A program made the position numbers and the translations under genes. A stretch of 62,780 nt of DNA from Acidobacteriota bacterium (GTDB taxonomy: Bacteria > Acidobacteriota > Terriglobia > Terriglobales > Acidobacteriaceae): the NCBI GenBank assembly GCA_021799405.1, contig JAJZAL010000007.1:1-62780 (forward strand), in the 5' to 3' direction. How positions within the stretch are numbered: position 1 is the stretch's first letter; the number at the start of each line of letters is the position of its first letter. Shown in pieces: positions 23,415 through 32,262 of the stretch. Below the pieces are notes generated by a model. That model did no database searches, was not told the DNA's origin, and was given only the letters and a program-made list of their open reading frames with translations.

Positions 23415-25799
23415 ATGATTGGTATGTTGCGACGGCAAAGCGCGTTGCTCCTCTTGTGCATGATGCTTGCATGTTGCTTGAGGTGTACCGCGGAAGAGCA
23501 TTCATCGAATGAATCGGCAGTTACCGTTCCCGGTGATCGCTGGCTTGAGGTCGATCTCTATTGGTTTGATCAGAGTCACCTTCAAGACTCCGTTAACACG
23601 TTCTGGAGCCGCTTCACGCCTCTGTATCGCGGTGTTTCCGGCGACAAGGGAGTCATTCTAAATGTGGGATGGACTGTCGCCTACATCATGGAATGGAGCG
23701 GCAATCTGCAGCAGCGGATCTCTCTGCCGCTTGGAACGGGGCAGCAGCCATGGGTGGCAGAGACTTCATCGCTGCCAGGCTCGACGGAGCAGCGCCGCGA
23801 AGAATGGAAGCAGCGGTTTGCCAATCCGGTTATGGTGCAGAAGCAGGGGTATGGACCGTGGACGTATGCCGATCTGAAGCGCCTTGCGGAAATGATGCGC
23901 GCAACGGCTGAAGAGCACGGAATTCACAACTTCAAGGTCGGCAGCCTGGTGTATGCGTGGGATGACGCTTATGGCGAGGTTACGCCGTGGGCCAAGCGTC
24001 ATCCCGAGGCCTTTACCGCGTTCGCCAATAGCAAGGGCCAGGCTCGTGCGGGTGCGCGGAGGTTCTTTAATCCCGCCAATACGTTGCATGCGGATCCCAC
24101 ACCGCTCGGAGGGCTTCCGCATGGATTGACTGAAGGGATGAGCGTGCATGCCGCATTCGCGGCGCAGTGGGGCAGCTTGTCCCGCGCAGCCGGATTGGAT
24201 GCGCTGATGCTTCGTGATTCCTTCGGTTTTCCCATCCCCTACAAGCGCAGAGGGCCGATGGGCACTCTGATGCCGTCGCACGAGGCGATTCAACAGGCGA
24301 CGGCGAGTGTTGCCGCTCTGGTTCGCGAGACGAAGCTGGCCAACCCGCATGCTTTGCTCATGATGTATTCGAATGCGGCCAGCGCGATAGGAGACTGGCG
24401 CAGCAATGGATGCGACCTTGAGCAGATTGCCAGGGAAGGCTATCTCGATATCTTTGTGGATCAGACATGGGCCGGCGCGTGGAATGAGGTCGGTGTACGC
24501 CAGAAAGACTTTTGGAACTCGCCGACGCTTGGCTGGAGCTATCAGCTCGCTTATACGCTCATGCACGGAGCGATGCTCGCCGGTACGAAGGTTCGCCATT
24601 ATCCGCTGGTGGAGACCTTTGATGCGTGGGAATCATGGGATGTGTTGCACACAGTGCCGCAGCGGCTTCGCTGGGGAATCTGGGCTTATTCGCATGCGGC
24701 GGTCATAACACCGGATGGCTTGGTCATGCCGCAAGGGTCGTACATCTCATGGGCAAACCAGGGCAAGCGGCTTCTCTCGGCGAGCGATGTCGCCTTTCTG
24801 AGCAGCAACGTCAATGCCGCCGTGCGCGACGCCGCTCAAACGAAGGAAGTCTTCGGACCGACGGTCGTTTATTCGCGGTCCGCAATGCAATGGCAGATCG
24901 ATCACGCGACAAAAGACTCGACCATCAAGGAATGGATCGACGAGCAGACGGGATCCATCATCAAGTGGCATGTCCCGATCATGTCTGCAACACGTATCGA
25001 GTGGCTGCCGCGCGTCAACACCGGAATGGCAATCGTCCAAACGCCGTCGCACATGCATCCTGCGGAACTTAGCGGCCTCCAGCAGATGATTGATCGAGGC
25101 AGGCCGGTGGCCTTGTTTGGCAGCTTTGCCGGTGGCATCGATCCGCGGCTGCTCTCGCTCGCCGGATTGCGCCAATTTCAGCGCGGCGAGACGCTCGCGT
25201 CAATTCACACCGCGCAGGCCGGCGACCTGAAAGGGTTAGCCGTCCGCAATGTGCCGTCGCGCTTTCCGGTGCAGGAAGTGCTTGATACTTCTCTGCAAGC
25301 TGCTTCTGCATCAGCTCAGGGCATGGCAACGACCATCTACAGCACGGACGGATTCCCCGAGCTTGTATTGAAGGACGATGCGGCGCAGAAACTTCTGCTT
25401 TGGGATCCACCGGAATTTTCGGTGCATCCTGGTGAGCGGCTGCTGAAGATTTTGGGTGGAAGCCCGGCTCCGTATGTGTTGGCTGCCGCCGCGGTGAATG
25501 CGCTCGAACGTGATGCCGGTTTACTCCATGTCCGGAGCGTCGACGCGGAGCAGACGGGAGCCGCGGGCGCGTGGATGACCTCGGACGGAAGGATTCATCT
25601 GCTCTTCGGAAACATGGAAGAGGGATTACGCGATGATGCTGATCACAGCCGCCATTTCATCGTGGAAGCGCCTGCCGCGTGGAATAATGTCGCATGGCGC
25701 TCGGTATGGAGCGGCGCGTCCACGCCCGTGACGGGCGGGAGTATCCACGTTGATCTTGCGCCGGACCAATCCATCCTTCTTGAATCAAAAGCGAAATAG
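23415..25799 (+). CDS. Secreted glycosidase-like protein (TIM-barrel type, family not assigned)
   Basis: A 794-residue protein with a signal peptide (about residues 5-27). The first about 430 residues have the alternating strand/helix pattern and acidic/aromatic clusters of a TIM-barrel glycosidase: FKVGSLVYAWDDAYGEVTPW, DALMLRDSFGFPIPY, DIFVDQTWAGAWNEVG and YPLVETFDAWESWD. A Rossmann-like middle domain follows (GRPVALFGSFAGGIDPRLLSLAG), then a beta-rich C-terminus. The barrel-plus-flavodoxin-like order recalls GH42/beta-galactosidase-type enzymes, but I cannot assign a family. It precedes the TonB receptor by a 0.44-kb gap, suggesting a carbohydrate-uptake role. Confidence 0.6.
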   Translation: MIGMLRRQSALLLLCMMLACCLRCTAEEHSSNESAVTVPGDRWLEVDLYWFDQSHLQDSVNTFWSRFTPLYRGVSGDKGVILNVGWTVAYIMEWSGNLQQRISLPLGTGQQPWVAETSSLPGSTEQRREEWKQRFANPVMVQKQGYGPWTYADLKRLAEMMRATAEEHGIHNFKVGSLVYAWDDAYGEVTPWAKRHPEAFTAFANSKGQARAGARRFFNPANTLHADPTPLGGLPHGLTEGMSVHAAFAAQWGSLSRAAGLDALMLRDSFGFPIPYKRRGPMGTLMPSHEAIQQATASVAALVRETKLANPHALLMMYSNAASAIGDWRSNGCDLEQIAREGYLDIFVDQTWAGAWNEVGVRQKDFWNSPTLGWSYQLAYTLMHGAMLAGTKVRHYPLVETFDAWESWDVLHTVPQRLRWGIWAYSHAAVITPDGLVMPQGSYISWANQGKRLLSASDVAFLSSNVNAAVRDAAQTKEVFGPTVVYSRSAMQWQIDHATKDSTIKEWIDEQTGSIIKWHVPIMSATRIEWLPRVNTGMAIVQTPSHMHPAELSGLQQMIDRGRPVALFGSFAGGIDPRLLSLAGLRQFQRGETLASIHTAQAGDLKGLAVRNVPSRFPVQEVLDTSLQAASASAQGMATTIYSTDGFPELVLKDDAAQKLLLWDPPEFSVHPGERLLKILGGSPAPYVLAAAAVNALERDAGLLHVRSVDAEQTGAAGAWMTSDGRIHLLFGNMEEGLRDDADHSRHFIVEAPAAWNNVAWRSVWSGASTPVTGGSIHVDLAPDQSILLESKAK

Positions 25800-26097
25800 A
25801 GAAGCGAGTTTTTGCCCTGTAATGTGAGGGCGGCGTCAGGCCCAGGAAATCTGGCAGGGCCATTGGCATTACACCCTGCCAAGACAATTCCTCGCCCCGG
25901 GCGGCATAAAGAATCTGCTCATCTTAATCACCAGCGGTAACTCGGGAGATACAGTACACCCCGGACATCCTGTCTCAGTCAGGTCGCGGAATATCATTGT
26001 ATATTATTGATAATAAATATAATAGATATCTATAATTCGCGATAAATGCCTGCCATTTCCTGCCTCTTGAGTTTGTATAAGTAATCGACCTTGAGGC

Positions 26098-26122
26098 AAA
26101 AATGACCAATTTAATCATTTTT
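26098..26122. promoter_or_regulatory. Operator-like palindrome
   Basis: AAAAATGA (26098-26105) and TCATTTTT (26115-26122) are perfect inverted half-sites separated by nine bases. They end one base before the -35 hexamer of the promoter candidate at 26124. The position suits a dimeric repressor or activator. The cognate regulator is unknown; the DeoR-type gene at 30951 is the nearest candidate. Confidence 0.5.
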
Positions 26123-26123
26123 G

Positions 26124-26152
26124 TGGACATATTAATCAAATTGAAGTACTGT
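26124..26152 (+). promoter_or_regulatory. Sigma-70-like promoter for the receptor unit
   Basis: TGGACA (26124-26129) and TACTGT (26147-26152) are separated by exactly 17 bases. Each matches the sigma-70 hexamers at most positions. The predicted start is near 26159, giving an 85-base leader to the first short frame at 26244. Confidence 0.5.
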
Positions 26153-26243
26153 AGCTAACATCGTTGGGCTTAGGCTCTTTCATTGTTTCAAAAGGCCTTG
26201 GCGTTCTCCGGTGCTCTGCAACCTTTACAAAAGGAAGGTCAAC

Positions 26244-26444
26244 ATGCGACATCCCGCTCGCAAATTTCTCTCCCTGATCGTGTGTTTGATGTTCGTTAAC
26301 GTGATGGTTTTGTGCGCCCAAAACGTGGCTGAATCCACCAGCAGCGTAGCCGCCGACCCAACCGGCGCCGTGGTTTCCGGCGTCACCGTGGCGGCTCATA
26401 ACATCGGCAACCGCACGCAGTTGCCCACCACCTGCAACTCTTGA
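26244..26444 (+). pseudogene. Truncated start of a TonB-dependent receptor (signal + partial regulatory-like domain)
   Basis: A 66-residue frame with a strong ribosome site (AAGGAAGG, 26231-26239). It encodes a signal peptide (FLSLIVCLMFVNVMVLCAQ) and then ADPTGAVVSGVTVAAHN. That last stretch is the first strand pair of the same carboxypeptidase-regulatory-like domain that opens the receptor just downstream (TDPSGAVVPGAKVVATD). It stops at TGA, where the full receptor continues with TTNADGLF. It looks like the left-over 5' end of a second receptor gene, or a genuine small exported peptide. The full receptor begins 12 bases later, so translation could be coupled. Confidence 0.55.
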
Positions 26445-26456
26445 AGCGAGGCCTCG

Positions 26457-29400
26457 ATGAACACTAAAAATTTTCTGCGCATTCTTCTTGGGTTCGCACT
26501 GGTACTGTGCGTTTCCCTAGCCCCCGCCCAGACCGTAACGGGTACGATTACCGGCCAGGTGACTGACCCGAGTGGCGCCGTGGTGCCCGGCGCCAAGGTA
26601 GTGGCAACCGACCTGGACACCAGCGTGTCCACCTCCGCAACCACAAATGCGGACGGACTTTTCCGCATTCAATTTTTGCCGATTGGCCATTACCAGGTGG
26701 CGATCACGGCGCCCGGATTCAAGAACGGAACCATCGCGCCGTTCTCCCTGGAAGTTCAGCAGACGGCGAACTTCAATGTGCAATTAGAGGTGGGGAGCAC
26801 GACAACCAGCGTGAGCGTATCAGCGGCGGCGCCTATTCTGAATACCAGCAGCCCCACGATCGGCAGCGTTTTCACCGCAAATACCATCTCGAATCTACCG
26901 CTGAACGGTCTCGATTTCTCGGCGGTTACGCTCTATATGCCGGGCGCGGTGTCGTCGTATGGAACGTCGGGCTCCACGAGCATCGAGCGCAGTACGTTCA
27001 ACTCCGACACCCCCAATTTCAATGGCAATCGGTCGCAGGCGAACAACTACACGATCGACGGCATCGACGACAACGAGACCTACAACAATCTGATTTCGTA
27101 CAGTCCGGCCCCCGAGGCTCTCGACGAGATGAGAGTGGTGACGGCTGACTCGCCGACCGATCAAGGAAACGTGAATGGCGCCGCCGTGGAGCTTGTGCTG
27201 AAGAGCGGCACGAATCAATTTCACGGTTCGGTCTACGCCTACGTGCAGAATTATCGCTTCAACGCAAATTCCTACCTCAACGGCCTGACTACACCGGTGA
27301 CGCCTATCAACCCATTCACGCAGACGCAGTTTGGGGGCACGATCGGTGGTCCCATCAAGCGCGACAAGTTGTTCTTCTTTGCCGATTACCTCGGGGCACG
27401 CCAGAACAGCGGGGGATTCCAGCATGCGAGCGTGATTCCAGCGGCAATGCGCAACGGCGATTTCTCCGCCTTGCTCAACGGCTCCAATCCGATCCAGCTC
27501 TACAACTCGCTCAGCACTGCGACTGTCGCTGGAAAGACCACGTACACATTTCAGCCATACTCTGGCGATACCGGCATCCCCGTCAACAATCCGGTAGCCA
27601 AGTTTCTGTTTGCACATCCAAATCTATATCCCGACTGCGGAGCGGATAACCCGGTGACGCCGACGGGTGGTTTGTGCGTGCCTCCCACCGATGGAATTGC
27701 GCAGAACAACTACGAGGCTCCGATCAAGAATTTTATCGGCAACAACCAGGGCGACCTGAAGCTCGAATACGACATGCGGCCCAGCGACAAAATCACGGCC
27801 TTTTTCTCGGACTCCCACGCCTATAACGGCGGGACTTCGGTTATGCCCATTCTCTTCCCGGTCGAGGATCTGTATCCGACCTGGATCGTGGGGGCGAGTT
27901 GGGTACATACATTCTCTCCTTCGCTCGTGAATAATGCGCGTATCGGCTTTACTCGGACAGATTGGAACCAGGGACTCCCGACGGATCCGACGGGAATCTT
28001 CGGTACTACAGGCAACGCCAAGGTAGGCATCACCTTTCCGAATCAAGCGTACAATGGGTTCACCAACCAGAACCTCAACAACGGCCTCAGCAGCGTTGGC
28101 ACCTCGGCTTACGTTGCCGGAGTCATCGACAATACTTACACCTACACCGACGTTCTGACGTGGCAGCGCGGAAAGCATTTCATCAGTATGGGCGTGGACG
28201 CAAAGCGCTACCAGAACAACTACCCGACGGGCAACAACGACGGCTACATGGGTTCGCTTAATTACAGCGGAGCCTTCACGTCGAGTCCGTTCGCCGCAAC
28301 CGCCAGCGGTTACGGCCCGGCGGATTTTGTGCTGGACCGTGTATCGTCGGGAGGTGTTACTTTATCAAGCGTCAATGTCGGGCAGCGTCAATGGCGCGCA
28401 GCTGGCTTTGCCCAGGATAGCTTTAAGGTGCTCCCCGATCTCACAGTGGTTTACGGCCTGCGTTACGAGTACGACGAGCCGTGGGTCGAGCAATCCGACC
28501 GGACCGGAAATATCAACCTGGCGACGGGGCAGATCATGTATGCCGGTCACATTCCCGTAGGCGCGCCGCCCGATGCGGCGATCTGCCCCAACACTGCCTG
28601 TTACCAACCAAACTTCAGGCAATGGATGCCCCACGTTGGATTTGCTTACCAGATCACTCAACGCTCAGTCATCCGCGGTGGCTATGGAGCGGTAAGCTTC
28701 TTTGAGGGCAACTCATTCAATCAGCGCCTGACAGCGATTATGCCCTTCATGCAGGCGGCCGGTTTCACGGTCAACGCCCCTACCCCAACGGCGGTGGCCA
28801 CGCCAAACACAGCCGAGGAAGGCTTTACCAATACCGACACCAGCGTTCAGTACAGCAGTTCCAACAACGGCTTCACGGCGTATCCGCAGAACATTCAGCC
28901 GGCGTTCGTGCAGGAGTGGAACCTCACGACGGAGTACGCACTCAGCCAAACGCTTTCGCTGCAAGTGGGGTACGTGGGCGAACAGGGGCAGCACATTGAA
29001 GACTACGGCAACGTCAATCAGTGGCTGGTGAACGGCGATTCCACCTCGGCCCCGTTTTACAACAGCAAGTACATTGGCGTGGATGGGGTCGATTCGGCGC
29101 TGGGCGTCGGCGGCAATGGCGGGCTCCTTATTACCGAGTCGCGCGCCATGATGAATTACAACGCGTTGCAGGCTGTGCTGCGCCAGCGCTTGAGCCACGG
29201 ACTCGAGTACACTCTGAACTACACGTGGAGCAAGGCGATGACCAACAGCATAGGCAACTATTCGCTGTTCGGCAGCTTTTTTACCCCCGGTTACGGTTAC
29301 AGCGGCGCATTCCAGAACTACTACAACAGCCACGCAGACTACGGTCCGGCCGGCTATGACGTGCCGCAGAACATCTCCGCGACGGGCGTGTATGCACTGC

Positions 29401-29948
29401 CGGTAGGCCACGGGCAGATGTTCCTTCCCAATGCCAACCGGCTGGTGGATGAGGCGCTGGGTGGTTGGAAGATCGCGACCGCCTTCGCAGCCTACTCGGG
29501 CTTCCCGCAGGTCATCACCGGACCAGGCAACAACTCCAATAGTTACGGCGCCAGCCGTGTGAACCAGTACCGTAAGCTGAAGGTCGTGGGCCGCAGCAAC
29601 GTAAACTGGTGGGGCACTGATCCGTCAGCGAAGCCGTGTCTCACGCCGGGAGTGGACAATGGCGTGTGCGCCTACGGCGTGCCCGCTCCCGATACTTTCG
29701 GGACTGAAAGCAACGGCTCAATTCGCGGACCGGGCTTCGTCAATATGGACCTGTCGGCTTTCAAGGACTTCAATACGTTCCGTGAGCAGTCGATCGGTTT
29801 CCGGTTCGATGCTTTCAATGCATTCAATATCGTGAGCTATGGGAATCCGGATTCCAGCATCACGGATCCAAACTTCGGCAACGTTTACTTTCAGCAGCCG
29901 CGTTCGAACTCACGCACGCTGCAGTTTGCGCTGCACTACAACTTCTAG
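26457..29948 (+). CDS. TonB-dependent receptor, Oar-like
   Basis: A 1163-residue outer-membrane protein. The signal peptide covers residues 5-24. A carboxypeptidase-regulatory-like beta-sandwich covers about 26-105 (GTITGQVTDPSGAVVPGAK). A plug domain follows at about 120-240, with the Oar-type NNYTIDGIDDNETYNN segment. The rest is a 22-strand barrel pattern rich in aromatic and Asn/Thr/Gly residues, ending in the aromatic terminus LQFALHYNF needed for Bam insertion. This architecture is the expanded acidobacterial Oar/CarbR-TonB family, thought to import plant- or microbe-derived oligosaccharides or other large ligands. GAAGCGAGG upstream supports the start. Substrate unknown; the neighbours suggest carbohydrate. 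Confidence 0.92.
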   Translation: MNTKNFLRILLGFALVLCVSLAPAQTVTGTITGQVTDPSGAVVPGAKVVATDLDTSVSTSATTNADGLFRIQFLPIGHYQVAITAPGFKNGTIAPFSLEVQQTANFNVQLEVGSTTTSVSVSAAAPILNTSSPTIGSVFTANTISNLPLNGLDFSAVTLYMPGAVSSYGTSGSTSIERSTFNSDTPNFNGNRSQANNYTIDGIDDNETYNNLISYSPAPEALDEMRVVTADSPTDQGNVNGAAVELVLKSGTNQFHGSVYAYVQNYRFNANSYLNGLTTPVTPINPFTQTQFGGTIGGPIKRDKLFFFADYLGARQNSGGFQHASVIPAAMRNGDFSALLNGSNPIQLYNSLSTATVAGKTTYTFQPYSGDTGIPVNNPVAKFLFAHPNLYPDCGADNPVTPTGGLCVPPTDGIAQNNYEAPIKNFIGNNQGDLKLEYDMRPSDKITAFFSDSHAYNGGTSVMPILFPVEDLYPTWIVGASWVHTFSPSLVNNARIGFTRTDWNQGLPTDPTGIFGTTGNAKVGITFPNQAYNGFTNQNLNNGLSSVGTSAYVAGVIDNTYTYTDVLTWQRGKHFISMGVDAKRYQNNYPTGNNDGYMGSLNYSGAFTSSPFAATASGYGPADFVLDRVSSGGVTLSSVNVGQRQWRAAGFAQDSFKVLPDLTVVYGLRYEYDEPWVEQSDRTGNINLATGQIMYAGHIPVGAPPDAAICPNTACYQPNFRQWMPHVGFAYQITQRSVIRGGYGAVSFFEGNSFNQRLTAIMPFMQAAGFTVNAPTPTAVATPNTAEEGFTNTDTSVQYSSSNNGFTAYPQNIQPAFVQEWNLTTEYALSQTLSLQVGYVGEQGQHIEDYGNVNQWLVNGDSTSAPFYNSKYIGVDGVDSALGVGGNGGLLITESRAMMNYNALQAVLRQRLSHGLEYTLNYTWSKAMTNSIGNYSLFGSFFTPGYGYSGAFQNYYNSHADYGPAGYDVPQNISATGVYALPVGHGQMFLPNANRLVDEALGGWKIATAFAAYSGFPQVITGPGNNSNSYGASRVNQYRKLKVVGRSNVNWWGTDPSAKPCLTPGVDNGVCAYGVPAPDTFGTESNGSIRGPGFVNMDLSAFKDFNTFREQSIGFRFDAFNAFNIVSYGNPDSSITDPNFGNVYFQQPRSNSRTLQFALHYNF

Positions 29949-29984
29949 ACTTTGCTCATTGGCTGATTTACAAAAATTGACTGT

Positions 29985-30010
29985 CCCAGGTCCCGATTCC
30001 GGGACCTGGG
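29985..30010 (+). terminator. Hairpin after the TonB receptor gene
   Basis: A perfect 10-bp stem, CCCAGGTCCC (29985-29994) with GGGACCTGGG (30001-30010), closes a six-base loop 37 bases after the receptor stop. There is no T-run after it, so it may be a transcript-end protecting hairpin or a weak terminator. Confidence 0.55.
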
Positions 30011-30183
30011 CACGACAACGGCTTCCGCGCTCTCGAGATGAGCGATCATCAGGCCTGAGTATTGATGGCGCGGACGAGCGCAACTGGCCGCCCGAGGGCA
30101 AGGGCTATATCACTTGCGCTTTGGATTCAGTGTGATCGTACGTGCGCGCTGGGATCTGAAAGCCAGTAAGACTGGGATCGATC

Positions 30184-30954
30184 ATGGTACTTGAAATTTG
30201 TGTGGACTCTCTGGAATCGGCGATTGTCGCGGCCAAGGGAGGGGCAGAACGCATCGAGTTGTGCAGCGATCTGATGGAAGGCGGCATTACTCCAAGTGCA
30301 GGCCTCATTCAGGCAGTCCGGAACGCCGTTGCGATCGATCTCTTCGTGATGATCCGTCCCCGCGGCGGCGATTCGGTCTACTCGATCCGCGAGCTTGAAG
30401 TGATGGAAAAAGACATTGCCGTTGCAAGGCAACTGGGCGCAAACGGCGTGGTTCTTGGCGTGCTTCGCGACGACGGCCGGGTAGACATCCGGCGCACGGA
30501 GCAGCTCGTGAAGCTTGCATTGCCCATGCAGGTAACCTTTCACCGCGCCTTCGATATGACTCCCGATCTTGAACAGGCGTGCGAGGATGTCATCGCTGCT
30601 GGAGCGCATCGGATTCTCACCTCCGGAGGCAAGCAAACAGCGCGCAAAGGCGGGGCACAGATTGCCCGGCTGGTCAAGCGTGCGGGAACCAGGGTTGGCG
30701 TGATGGCGGGCAGCGGCATCAATGCCCGCAATGCGGTTGAACTGGCCCGTGTCACCGGCGCCGCGGAGTTTCACGCTTCGCTCAGAAAGCAGGTGAAGAA
30801 CCCGGTGAGGTATCGCAAGAGCGGCCTGAGCATTGGAGTGCCAAAGAGTGCGGAGTTGGTCCGCTTCGTGCTGGCGGAGGCCGATGTTCGCGCTTTGCGC
30901 CAGGCACTGGACTCTGCCGTTGCGACGGCAATCGCGGGCCATTCAGTAGAATGA
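30184..30954 (+). CDS. cutC: CutC family protein
   Basis: A 256-residue TIM-barrel protein with the CutC signature throughout: LEICVDSLESAIVAAKGGAERIELCSDL at the N-terminus, FVMIRPRGGDSVYS, VTFHRAFDM and ILTSGGKQTA. The family was first linked to copper tolerance, but a direct copper role is disputed and the enzymatic reaction is unknown. In many Bacteria it sits with glycan-catabolism genes, as here. Its stop codon overlaps the next gene's start (ATGA), so it is translationally coupled to the DeoR-type regulator. Confidence 0.93.
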   Translation: MVLEICVDSLESAIVAAKGGAERIELCSDLMEGGITPSAGLIQAVRNAVAIDLFVMIRPRGGDSVYSIRELEVMEKDIAVARQLGANGVVLGVLRDDGRVDIRRTEQLVKLALPMQVTFHRAFDMTPDLEQACEDVIAAGAHRILTSGGKQTARKGGAQIARLVKRAGTRVGVMAGSGINARNAVELARVTGAAEFHASLRKQVKNPVRYRKSGLSIGVPKSAELVRFVLAEADVRALRQALDSAVATAIAGHSVE

Positions 30955-31784
30955 ACCTGGTTACACCATCAAACCCGGGAGGCGCTTTTCCGTCCGCCAT
31001 GTCCTCGAAAACCGATGAGCGCGCAAACACCATCCTGCGGCTGCTTTTGAGCCACGGCAAGACTTCGGTCGACGATTTGATGTCAATCGTCGGCACATCG
31101 CCGGCCAGCGTTCGCAGGGACCTGGCCCGGCTTGAAGCGCGCGGGCTTGTGCATCGCACCCATGGTGGCGCGATGCTGGCCGATCAGGCTGTATACGAGC
31201 CGTTTCGCTTTGATGCGTCGTTTGCCACTCGCGAGGATCGGTTTGCGCGCGAGAAGCGCCGCATTGCCGCTGCAGCGGCGGAATTGATCAATGAAGGGGA
31301 TACCATCGGATTCAGCGCCGGCACAACGACAGCACAAATTGCCCGCCTGCTGAAGAATCGGAAGCATCTGAACATCGTCACGAACGCCATCAATATCTGC
31401 ATGGAACTCGGTTCCGGCGGCGGCGTGAACACGATTCTTACCGGAGGCTCGCTGCGCTGGCCGGGAGCTTTTTCGCTGGTAGGTACAACGGCATTGGAAT
31501 CGCTGAACGGATTCGTCCTGCAGCGTGTTTTCATCGGTGTTTGCGGGATCGACGCTGAGCACGGAGCGTCAATCATTGAACACGAAGAAGCCGCCGTGGT
31601 GCGGGCCATGGTGCGCCAGGCCAGGCAGGTGGTGGTTGTGGCGGATTCAAGCAAAGTCGGCCAGTGCAGTCCGGCACTCATCTGCCCGATCAACGCGATC
31701 GATATCCTGATTACCGACGATGGCGCCTCGCCTGAGGCGCTGGACTCGTTGACGCAGTCGAAAACCAAGGTGGTTGTTGTGTGA
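30951..31784 (+). CDS. DeoR/GlpR-family transcriptional regulator
   Basis: A 277-residue regulator. A DeoR-type winged helix-turn-helix occupies about residues 22-75 (TILRLLLSHGKTSVDDLM, SVRRDLARLEARGLVHRTHGG). A DeoRC sugar-phosphate sensor domain occupies about 92-260, with the phosphate-binding GFSAGTTTAQIAR motif. Members repress sugar or sugar-acid operons and are released by phosphorylated intermediates. It overlaps cutC by four bases; ATG at 30999 is an alternative start that would drop 16 residues of no clear role. Plausible targets are the receptor unit upstream or the acid-sugar operon on the opposite strand, whose kinase would make a suitable effector. Confidence 0.9.
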   Translation: MNLVTPSNPGGAFPSAMSSKTDERANTILRLLLSHGKTSVDDLMSIVGTSPASVRRDLARLEARGLVHRTHGGAMLADQAVYEPFRFDASFATREDRFAREKRRIAAAAAELINEGDTIGFSAGTTTAQIARLLKNRKHLNIVTNAINICMELGSGGGVNTILTGGSLRWPGAFSLVGTTALESLNGFVLQRVFIGVCGIDAEHGASIIEHEEAAVVRAMVRQARQVVVVADSSKVGQCSPALICPINAIDILITDDGASPEALDSLTQSKTKVVVV

Positions 31785-32046
31785 AGCTGGCTACGAATCA
31801 GTACCCTATGGGGTGCCACGGCACACGTTCTTCCCGGCGCACATCTCGCCCTCGACTTGATGCAGTGCCGCGCTCGTTGCCATGCAGCGGAGAATGATGC
31901 ATCAGGCGGACACGCGAACCACGCTCATTGTGTGGGGGGCGATGTGACGGATGAAAGGACCATCGCAGGAATCAAGATAGCGCAGCTCGCGTTTCAGCAA
32001 AACTGAGGGCAGACTGAGCGCAAGAGCCGTCAAGTTATTGATTTAT

Positions 32047-32122
32047 TGGTGGACGCGGTAGGAATCGAACCTACAACCTGTCGGTTAAGAGCCGAATGCT
32101 CTGCCAGTTGAGCTACGCGTCC
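32047..32122 (-). tRNA. tRNA-Lys (CTT)
   Basis: Read on the minus strand from 32122, the gene has a perfect 7-bp acceptor stem (GGACGCG with CGCGTCC), a D-arm GCTC...GAGC and an anticodon loop CTCTTAA giving anticodon CTT. The T-arm is GTAGG-TTCGATT-CCTAC, and the 3' CCA is encoded at 32047-32049. The outermost anticodon-stem pair (27-43) is a T-C mismatch; all other stems pair. It reads AAG lysine codons. Confidence 0.96.
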
Positions 32123-32197
32123 AATCCATCAAGGGAGGCCGTGCGGCAGGCTTTCCATCGCACGGTTGAAGCGAAGGCAAATGACTCCGCCCTTCAA

Positions 32198-32203
32198 AAT
32201 ATA
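32198..32203 (-). promoter_or_regulatory. Possible -10 element for tRNA-Lys
   Basis: On the minus strand the hexamer TATATT lies about 76 bases before the tRNA, with a poor -35 (TTGGAG) 18 bases further upstream. A 7-bp inverted repeat (32139-32145 with 32159-32165) lies between it and the tRNA and could end transcription coming from the UroD-like genes. Confidence 0.3.
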
Positions 32204-32262
32204 GCACAGTGCCGCTGCGGACTCCAAAACGGCCGGAGCCTCTGCCCGGCGCCTCGCCGCTT

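Larger units (their letters stand above)
25800..26243. other. AT-rich intergenic control region before the TonB receptor genes
   Basis: This 444-bp gap has no gene. From about 25980 to 26160 it is very AT-rich (for example ATATTATTGATAATAAATAT near 26000), in contrast to its GC-rich surroundings. It contains a perfect palindrome at 26098-26122 next to a sigma-70-like promoter at 26124-26152, which are listed separately. The function is most likely regulation of the downstream receptor unit. Confidence 0.6.

Noticed and set aside
31785..32046. Possible small gene between the DeoR-type regulator and tRNA-Lys
   Set aside because: No frame with start site and protein-like composition was found; 262 bp left as unexplained intergenic DNA.
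32047..32122. tRNA-Lys as an integration site for an island covering the sulfatase genes
   Set aside because: No integrase, no repeated tRNA end and no second attachment-like copy was seen near the other island border.
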